Origin: Pegoplata infirma
Taxonomy: Eukaryota > Arthropoda > Insecta > Diptera > Anthomyiidae
NCBI GenBank assembly: GCA_963921195.1
Contig: OY992538.1
Coordinates: 236,647,462 to 236,711,461, forward strand
Length of the DNA stretch: 64,000 nt
Direction of reading: 5' to 3'
This document shows, in pieces, positions 56,678 to 64,000 of this stretch (its first letter is position 1; each line of letters begins with the position of its first letter). The notes below the pieces were generated by a model that searched no databases, was not told the origin of the DNA, and was given only the letters and a program-made list of their open reading frames with translations. A program made the position numbers and the translations under genes.

Positions 56678-57195
56678 CAGTGATGCGAACTTCTTACAGG
56701 CAAAACGCGCAAAACAGTGACTCAAAAAGCGCTTAATTTAAATTAAGTAAAAAGCGCTGAAAAAATATTTTTAATTTAACGGATTTAATATAAATTTTTA
56801 TAAAATCATCAGACCCATTCACAGAATAAGTCTTAAAAATTGCTAAATATAATTTTCAACAAAGTTTCACAGTTCTATTGTTGTACTACAACAACTACGT
56901 GAAAAATATAGATTAACGACTGTTATAAGGACGTTTCTGTTGTTGTTATTTGATTGTTGTTTTTGTGTTTGCATAAAGGTTTAAATTCGTTATAAGGACG
57001 TTTCTGTTGTAAAATATACGTTTTTTTTTTAAATGATTAGTTGTAGAAAGAAAGCGCTAAAGACGCTAAATGAAAAAGTGAAAACGCGCCGGTTTAGCGC
57101 CTTTTTTTAAAAACGCGCTAAATTTAAAAAATGCGCTTTTTGGGTGGGCAGAAAGCGCTAAATCTAGCGCGAAACGCGCTGAATTGGCATCGCTG
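56678..57195. mobile_element. 518-bp hAT-type MITE, 8-bp duplication GGTATCAT
   Basis: The ends are CAGTGATGC and GCATCGCTG, flanked by GGTATCAT at 56670-56677 and 57196-57203. The unbroken LOA copy has one GGTATCAT at this point (complement near 34300). An 8-bp duplication with CAGxG ends is the hAT signature. The interior is rich in GCGC and AGCGC motifs and has no coding capacity. Confidence 0.9.
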
Positions 57196-57342
57196 GGTAT
57201 CATAGTGCTGAAGTGGTGCTCAAAAAGGATCATAGAGGGAGTATTATTATATTTTTCAAGATTGCTCTATGGCCACAATCGCGGCTTTTTCATTGCAGTG
57301 TGTTATTTAGTCGAATTGCCAACGTTGCCTCATACTGCCTAC

Positions 57343-57855
57343 AAGAGATGGGCACGTGAGTGAATTTTGCCTAACGTACGCTCATGAATTAAAAATATTG
57401 CTCACGCTCTATCATGCACGAAACTCTTGTTTATTCTCACGTTCACGCATGCTCATGTCAGTTACATAAATTTTTCTCACGTTCACGACATAATAACGGT
57501 TACGAAGATTCACGAAACAAAAATAATTTGTTTGTTAATATATTTTTCGATTTCTGGCACTAAAAGTATTTAATTTACCTAATAGAATCACATAAATTTA
57601 TTTTAATTATAATTTTGTATTTATTAACCTCTAAATTAGATATGATAAGGATTTTCTTACTTGTTTTCTGTTTCAAACAGCACAAAACAATCCCTCAAAC
57701 TCACCAAACAAAAATTACGCACGCACACTTACGCATGACACTATTGTTTCTAATCACGCGCACTCACGATCACGTAGGTAAAACTAAATTTCAATCACGA
57801 TCACTCGTGATTCACGCGTGAATTACGACAAATTCGTGTCACGCGCGCATCTCTA
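57343..57855. mobile_element. 513-bp hAT-type MITE, 8-bp duplication CTGCCTAC
   Basis: The ends are (A/T)AGAGATGGGC and GCGCATCTCTA, flanked by CTGCCTAC at 57335-57342 and 57856-57863. The plus-strand LOA copy has one such site. The interior is dominated by CACG/CGTG words (TCACGCGTGA). The same family occurs at 8593, 10023 and 17493. Confidence 0.88.
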
Positions 57856-58362
57856 CTGCCTACCCAATATATCCAGTGGTATTAGATAAAGGAGGATTTC
57901 TAATGCAGCCGTTGGTGTAGTACTAAGAGCTCCAGTGATACACATCGATGCCACTCTCTGTACCTTCGTGATAAAGACACAGTTCGCTTTTGTCTCTAAA
58001 GCAGGCCACCTGACAATGATTCCATTCAGCAGAATTGGACGAAGGACTGCTGTATAAATCCAATAAACGACTTTAAGGCTGAAGCCCAATCGGGTTTTCA
58101 ATGATCCTTTTAAAGTAATATAAAGCAATCGTTGCTTTTCTCACCCTTTCTTCAATATTACGCCTGAAATTCAACTTCCTATCCAGAAATACTCCAAGAA
58201 ACTTGACTCCATCTGAGAAGGCCATTTCAGAGCCGTCCAGAGAAATAGGATCAAAAGTAGGAGTCTTATTTTTCCTTGTAAACAAGGCAGGTTCAGTGGA
58301 TTACGCCCACACCATAGTCTCTTGCCCATTTAGAAAGATCTTTCAGAGAACCTTGAAGAATG

Positions 58363-59867
58363 TACCTAAATGTTGAACTTTGACTTTCCATCATATCATC
58401 ACCTGTTATGATGGAAAAGTTTGGAGACCGAATTTTTGACCGGCAAAACAAAATTAATCAAGAGTATAAGGTCGCGTTCCTCCTCTTTAACTGCAACGTA
58501 AAATCTGTCCTGCTATATAGTTAAAAATTGCAAACCTTTGCAAGCCACTACCTTAGACAAATCTATCGAATCTTTTAGCTTCATTGGTGACACATGAGTA
58601 ATGGTATAGTCACTCACACAAAAAAGATTCTAGGTTCATTCGATACTCTTTTAAAAAAACTTCATAAGGTTAAAGTTGAATTCTATGTCCTTTCTTTTGA
58701 ATAACCCTAATGCATAATTCCTACATATGTTTGTAGACACATGCGTTTAAAGGTATTCTTCATATGTCATGTAAATTGCGGTACACCGTGCTATTTTTTT
58801 TGTTATGTTGTTTTTGTTTATTTTAACCACAAGTCGTCTGTCGTTCCATCCATCCATCCATCCATCCATCCATCCATCCATCAGTCAGGCAGTTTAGAGT
58901 CAAGTCAGTATTCTCTTCTTATTTAGTTGTTGATTTCAATAAGTGTTTCTGAGCATGCGTAAGTGTTTGTTCATGTATGAGATGTATGATGTCTAAGTAA
59001 AAATATTATATTTGCATATTTCTACAGTTTTAAATACAAATATTTACCTTTCATTTAGCAAAAATTGTACATATGCACAGACAGACAGACATACATAATG
59101 TTTATAACTCCATTCCACAGAATGACTGACCATAAGATGGTCAGTCATTCTGTCTATCTGTCGTTCATCGGGTCGCACATACCTACATACATTGATTTTT
59201 TGAGATCAATAAACTATGGAAAACAAAATAATTTAGTTTTCAATAGTTTATTAAAAAAAAACAATGCAAGTTTGTATATTTCAATTGTTGTTTTGTTTTC
59301 AAAAATATTTATTTTTCTACTCTTCATTAGTACTACTAAACATGTGCTCTAAAGGATGGAGTTTTTCAAAAGAAAGTATGTAGATGAAAGTACTTTTTGC
59401 AAACATTTACTCATAATACCGACACTATCATAAGTCATTTATCAATATGTATGGCTGCTTGATATTTAATTGTTGCTACTGCTCAGTTTTTTGTTCAATT
59501 TTAATAAAATATTTCCATGATCCACTTGAAATATGAATACACTTTAGCGGTCAGATTTCAAGGTGTTAACGGCATACAAAGGATGATTTTGTTGTGGAGA
59601 ACTTGAAGTGGAGATGGGTGAGATTATACATAGTCGTTTAGGAAAATTACTTATTTTGATAAATACAAAGCTGGTTACTAACATTTTCTTTACAGTAGGG
59701 ATTTAGGTAATTTTTGAGAGCTTATTGTAGATAACATAAGCTCGATGTTCAGGAAATTAAGAAAATATCCTAAAGAAAAATTATAACAAGCAGAGGTTAA
59801 AATGAAAAACAAATTTCCTCTGTTAAGAGTGATGTAGAAGCCTAAAAAGGTTCATGTAATCCTAACG
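58363..59867. other. AT-rich DNA with microsatellites
   Basis: 58410-58475 repeats the GGAAAAGTTTGGAGACCG...GTATAAGGTCGCGT block of 19004-19063. (CCAT)n lies at 58846-58882 and (CAGA)n at 59078-59090. No exon recognised. Confidence 0.5.
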
Positions 59868-60180
59868 TAAATATGTCACGAGGCCCGGATGGTATACCAG
59901 CACTGTTGCTAAAACTTTGCTGTTTGACGTTAGCACGTCAACTGGCTAATCTTTTCAATTCGTCATACCGTGCGGGAGTCCTTCCCGCTTATTGGAAGGT
60001 TGCTAATGTACAGTCAATCCCTAAAAAGAGTGTGTCTTTCTTACTCAGACTTACAACAGTCGATTGTATCTTATCCGGAAAGGAAATAAGTGAAGGGTTA
60101 GATGAAGAAAAACAGAGTAAAAAGTACTTGTTTAAAGTTTCTCAGTTGCTTTCACAAACTTGAGAAAATAAGACAAGGAA
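59868..60180 (+). pseudogene. Jockey/CR1-like reverse transcriptase fragment
   Basis: An open stretch containing SRGPDGIPALLLKLCCLTLA, LFNSSYRAGVLPAYWKVANV and SIPKKS, the first RT blocks of Jockey/CR1-like non-LTR elements (consensus SPGPDGIP...WK.A.V.PIPKKG). The similarity ends near 60040; the rest of the frame is unrelated. It is probably the same family as the remnants at 14.2-15.8 kb and 49.7-50.5 kb. Confidence 0.7.
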
Positions 60181-60279
60181 GTCTATGAATCATGTCATTG
60201 AACAGAATATCAGAACAGATTATCCGCAGTCAAGCTCTTGATAACGCTGGACAACAATAGACGTAGTGTTCTGTTGCGT

Positions 60280-62400
60280 CCTTATCCTCGAGACAATATG
60301 CACACTAGGGGTCTGATAAGACAACCAATCTCGTCATATGACGAACACGGCATTCCCGTAATTAGGTTAGTAAGTCTGCCACAGTAAGCCACTTTCTTGT
60401 CTGGTCTGATCACAAAGCGTTTAGTATTCTTGCATATTGACTCATTAGACCATCTTTTCATATAAATTGATTTCATGTGAGAGTTGATTCAACGCATCAT
60501 CCATGTCCAGCCACAAACAATCTCCAATCTCGTTTCCCTGTATTCTCCTATGACCGGGAACCGACAGAAGATATACCCTATTTCCACAAGAGACTTCATT
60601 GGGTCTACTCCTACACTCCTGAACAATTTTAGATGATGTGACTGGAGAATCTATTGGCCTAAGCGCAGCTTGGCTGTCACCTTAAATACTGATTCTCCTC
60701 TCTCTTCATCTGTTTTCAGTTTAAAATACTGTAGCCATTTTTCCCATAGCCATATAGCATTTGGTCGCATCGTCCAAATATCAACTAGACCCAGAGCAAT
60801 TTAAGGTACAAAATCCTTCCATGTAGAAAGTGACAGTACAATTTGCAAGTAGATCTTCTGGGTTGCCCCAGTTTTCCGTACTTGGAAATATTACTAAAAC
60901 TTTGATGTCCTTTTAAAAGGAAACAGGATCACGATATGAAAAACTGTAAATGCAGTTTTGCTACAATTAGTCTCTAGTTTCAAACGGTTATTATACAGTT
61001 CGTGTTCAACAACTTTTTTTAATTTTTGTCGGACGGTGTTATTGATAAGTACATCCATTGCACATTAGAAGGTCTTATACCCCGTGTCTTCCCAAAAGCT
61101 CTCCGACACTACCAGAAAATCCGAAATCCCCCTGAGACTTTTTGTTCTAAATACTTAACTTCTGTAGACTGTTGAAGAGTTACGACCTTCAACGTAGGAA
61201 GCCGAAGACTCTTGTGTTTGGTACGACTCATATGGGTCCCAGGGCACAGAGGCATTCCAGGGAATTGCAAAGCCGATGAGCTTGCAAGACTAGGAACTAC
61301 CTTACAGGTTCCAACAGAATTGGAATGTGTTGGTATGCCTCTAGAAACTTGCAAGCAAAACCTACGGCTTTGTTCTGCGACGGAGACTAATCAAAGATGG
61401 GCAAATGGATGGACGTGTGAGACAACACGACTGATTTGGCCTTCTCTTAATCAGTGGCGCACAAGTGAGCTGATATCGCTTCCAAGAGGAGAGATTTCGA
61501 CGGTGGTTTCTATAATTACCGGACACTGTCTTATAGGGAAGCACGCAGAGCGGTTAAATGTGCCGTCGAATGACTTTTGCCGAAGTTGCATGGATGAAGA
61601 GGAGTTGGAAACTATCGAACACTTTATTTGCCATTGCCCGGCACTTTCTGGTCAGAGACTTGCTTCACTGGGATCTAGGGAGCTGTACGATCTTTCTGAT
61701 TTGTTGGATGTCAAAATTCAACATCTAAGGAGTTTTATAAGAAGCTCAAAATGGTTTAACGACAGGGACTAGTAGGGAAACCTATTACGGTCCCGTGGTA
61801 TCACAATGGACCTCAGAGTCTACGTGTGTTGACGTAAAACGTCAGCAGCCACTTACAACCTAACCTAACCTAACCTAACCTAACCTAACCTAACATTGTG
61901 TTTGGTTGTTCGCGTGAACAACACGAGTGTTGTCTTGTTTGGATTGTTAGACAATCCATGTCGATTGCACCAGTTGTCCGTCAAGTCAATCACGGTCATC
62001 ATTCTTTTGCATACCATATTAAACGACTTTCCGGATACTAATGCGCACACATCGTCGGCGTATTCCTGTATATGTACACCTAGAGCTTGTATTTCAAACA
62101 AAACATCACATTAAAGGAGAAAGGAAACTTCCTTGGGGGCAGCCTCTGATAACCTCAGCCGTTAAGGTGAAGGTGAGTTAGGCACAAAAGCCCAACTCAC
62201 CTTCAGCCGTCAATAATCTCTGAATCCCTGTAACTAGAACTGGATCCACGCCATGCAATTCCGCCGAAATTTTCATAGAATCAAATGTAGCATTATCAAA
62301 GTGTAGGTGTAGTCCTTCCCTTCCAGGTTTGGGAATAAAAACAACATTCACATCGCACCAAGATGATGGAACATACATAAGCCAGACTGGATCTTCACTA
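60280..62400 (-). pseudogene. Older LOA/I-type retrotransposon remnant (RT and RNase H), split by the 61222-61895 insertion
   Basis: Minus-strand fragments of one decayed element. The RT part at about 62178-62378 has DVNVVFIPKPGREG and ISAELHGVDPVLVTGIQRLL. Motif C, EYADDVCALV, and PNKTTLVLFTR lie at 61896-62101. A downstream frame continues at 61109-61211. RNase H pieces include DSQAAL and PGHRRIQGNEIGD at about 60500-60700, then RWSNESICKNTKRFVIRPD at 60282-60476. The parts are out of frame and have internal deletions. The family is related to, but distinct from, the LOA-like element of 30-34.7 kb. Around 61028-61046 the word TGTCGGACGGTG followed by TTA repeats the end of the element at 12870-13254. 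Confidence 0.7.
61222..61895 (+). pseudogene. LOA-like retrotransposon, 5'-truncated 3' end with CCTAA tail
   Basis: The sequence starts inside RNase H (IWVPGHRGIPGNCKADELA) and runs through the C-terminal region (CRSCMDEEELETIEHFICHC, a Cys/His zinc-binding pattern) to a stop at 61770, then 3' UTR and a tail of about seven CCTAA units (61858-61893). It is nearly identical to 34653-34748 where they overlap and supplies the 3' end lost there. A 10-bp duplication, TTGTGTTTGG, lies at 61212-61221 and 61896-61905. Truncation, tail and duplication are the marks of target-primed reverse transcription. The target was an older minus-strand RT remnant. Confidence 0.9.
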
Positions 62401-64000
62401 GGATATGTCCATTACTCTTCAGCATCGTAGGGAATATGTCCACGGGATTTATAGTTATCAATGGATGAAAAAGCGTACCTGATCGATTTCTCAAAAACTA
62501 TCCTATATGGTATATACCAGTCCTTACAAATAGTACTACCAACACGTCTTTCAATAATTTCTGTATTTATCGTTCTCACTTCACGCATAGCTTACTATAG
62601 AGAAAATTCTTTCTTTGCTCAAACATTTCGTATGTGTAATATGTTTTTCCTAACACTTTTACAAATTCAAGTCAAATATTAGACTTGTGCTTAATCGTTC
62701 AATTGAGTGAGAGCTCATTTTCGTTCATTTCAGTTACTACGGCACTGTTTCAATGCTGAAATGCCATTCAGCACTGGTAACTTGCTTACATTATGATCCG
62801 AAAGAACCCTATTTGACTACTCGAGTTCGAAAGAAAATCTTGGGCATAGTTTTTTCACACACTTTCAAGAACAAATAGCGGTTGATTGCTATCCGGAAAG
62901 AACAAACTTCTGGAATAAATTTCAACTACGAAATCATACCGTAAAACATGACCATCCTTTTTTGCTATATATATTTTTTGCTCCTTTCTTCAGGACAGCC
63001 TGTTAACACATAAGTTCTGAGGCGCAGCTTAGGTAAACCCATTCTTAACAATCAAGTACTCAATAGTTATAACTTCCAAATCTACTAATTTTAAATGAAC
63101 TATACATGTATTTAACATTCCATTCAAAGAATTTTTAATATAGGGCAGTTATATGTTCGGACCTAACTACTTACATACTACCTCAACTATTCATTATCTT
63201 AGATATTTTCGATTTTTTGTTGCTGTTGTTTGTTTACATAATGTACATTGTTGCATGCCTCGCATGTATAACTATTACAAACATTACATACATACATATA
63301 TCTACGTATGGATGTATGAACAAGTTATTAAGTATTCACAATTCTTTTTTGACGGGGATATTGAACTTTACATATTTATTATTGTACTATTCACACTTTT
63401 TGTTGTTGTTGTTGTTATTGTTGGTTAGACTTAGATGTTTTTTTTTTTGCCATTGACAGCCACCTTCAACATCATAAACATCAACGTCATAATCTCCACA
63501 TGCCACACTCAATTATTGCACTAATAAACAAAGTGAAATATTTGAAAGCCCCCACTCGAGTGGCAAGATGCATAGATTGATGGGTGACTGACTAGGTTCA
63601 TCATACTCATCGTACAACTGTCGTCCACTGAGGTGGCTCATACCATTTTTTTAATCTTATATAGAATGAATATAAGTAAGTACATAAAAATCAGTAAGCG
63701 GCTTGTTTGGCTACCATTATAATTCATTTGGCTGTTGTTTGCTGAAAACAGGTCTTTTAGCACCATTGATCGGTGGCGGAGGCCGACTCGACACTTTTCC
63801 TTTTGTGTCCGTAAATGCGGAACAAAAATAACTAACAGAAAACAACAACGACAACAATAAAACGAAATGAAGTTAGTTGGTTGGCTGCGATTGCAGTAAA
63901 CATTGACGACGGACAACTGACTGGTAACTACTTACGTACATACATACGTGCTTTTGAAAAAACGTAAGTCTTAAAGGTTTTTTTTTCTGATTTCGTTGTT
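62401..64000. other. No gene recognised; possible intron of the FGF gene
   Basis: Splice-donor-like words occur on the minus strand near 63175 and 63940, but the adjoining sequence has stops in all frames or no FGF likeness. (TTG)n lies at 63400-63425. A less AT-rich stretch at 63740-63900 has no recognised product. Confidence 0.4.

Larger units (their letters stand above)
55172..58362 (-). pseudogene. LOA-like retrotransposon copy, 5' truncated and split by three insertions
   Basis: Minus-strand copy of the 30.1-34.7 kb element, covering the RT thumb to the 3' end. Pieces: 57864-58362 (after motif C), 57204-57334, 56077-56669 (RNase H, with the Asp-rich strands damaged, for example YTDVS and HSDGQ) and 55172-55475. 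The last includes the C-terminal region with FCQSCMDVEELQTIEHFICH and the 3' end with a short GGTTA tail. The breaks are transposons at 55476-56073, 56678-57195 and 57343-57855; removing them restores collinearity with the plus-strand copy. It is non-functional. Confidence 0.85.

Noticed and set aside
59065..59352. 95-codon plus-strand frame
   Set aside because: AT-driven composition, starts in a (CAGA)n region, no domain; considered chance.
61858..61893. Interstitial telomere
   Set aside because: The CCTAA array directly follows a retrotransposon 3' UTR and lies inside its target duplication, so it is the element's tail.
63638..63916. 92-codon minus-strand frame as a missing FGF exon
   Set aside because: No beta-trefoil pattern, no donor in phase 1 at the right place, and a Cys/Phe-rich stretch unlike the FGF N-terminal core.

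Overview
The window reads as euchromatic DNA of a higher dipteran, probably a calyptrate fly. It is strongly AT-rich, has insect-type introns, and is packed with small inverted-repeat transposons. It also carries non-LTR retrotransposons of dipteran type: an LOA-like element with RNase H and several Jockey/CR1-like remnants. No bacterial operon, CRISPR array or rRNA gene is present. The species assignment is inference; I could not search any database.

The only clear host gene is on the minus strand at 51312-54660: the last two coding exons of a fibroblast growth factor (FGF) ligand. A 119-nt exon (54542-54660) and a 2,631-nt terminal exon (51312-53942) join in phase 0 across a 599-bp intron with GT/AG ends, and together rebuild the central and C-terminal part of an FGF beta-trefoil. 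It is followed by about 800 residues of low-complexity Asn/Gln/His/Lys-rich and then Ser/Thr-rich tail. Upstream exons are not found, so everything from 54661 to the window end may be intron.

Layout. 1-4.3 kb: a nest of inverted-repeat elements, several with target-site duplications (TSDs) that can be read exactly. 4.3-14 kb: more such elements, degenerate AT-rich repeats and a long (GATGAAAA..)n tract. 14.2-15.8 kb: a decayed Jockey/CR1-like retrotransposon. 16.4-21.7 kb: repeats with five copies of a motif resembling a tRNA-Lys primer-binding site, plus nested inverted-repeat elements. 22.5-28.7 kb: a fold-back element carrying several insertions. 28.8-35.0 kb: a second long hairpin element interrupted by the best-preserved LOA-like retrotransposon (ORF1, endonuclease, reverse transcriptase, RNase H; one frame break; 3' end deleted). 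35-47 kb: AT-rich DNA with several near-palindromic elements. 47-50.5 kb: old retrotransposon fragments. 51.3-54.7 kb: the FGF exons. 55-62.4 kb: a minus-strand LOA copy split by three clean insertions, and an older minus-strand reverse-transcriptase remnant split by a 5'-truncated LOA copy.

The strength of the window is that many insertions can be checked internally, because interrupted and uninterrupted copies of the same sequence both occur. This gives exact TSD lengths of 2, 3, 7, 8 and about 10 bp for different families. I see no new defence, toxin or biosynthetic system. The most unusual items are a family with perfect 7-bp TSDs, the layered fold-back elements, and the very long tail on the FGF ligand.
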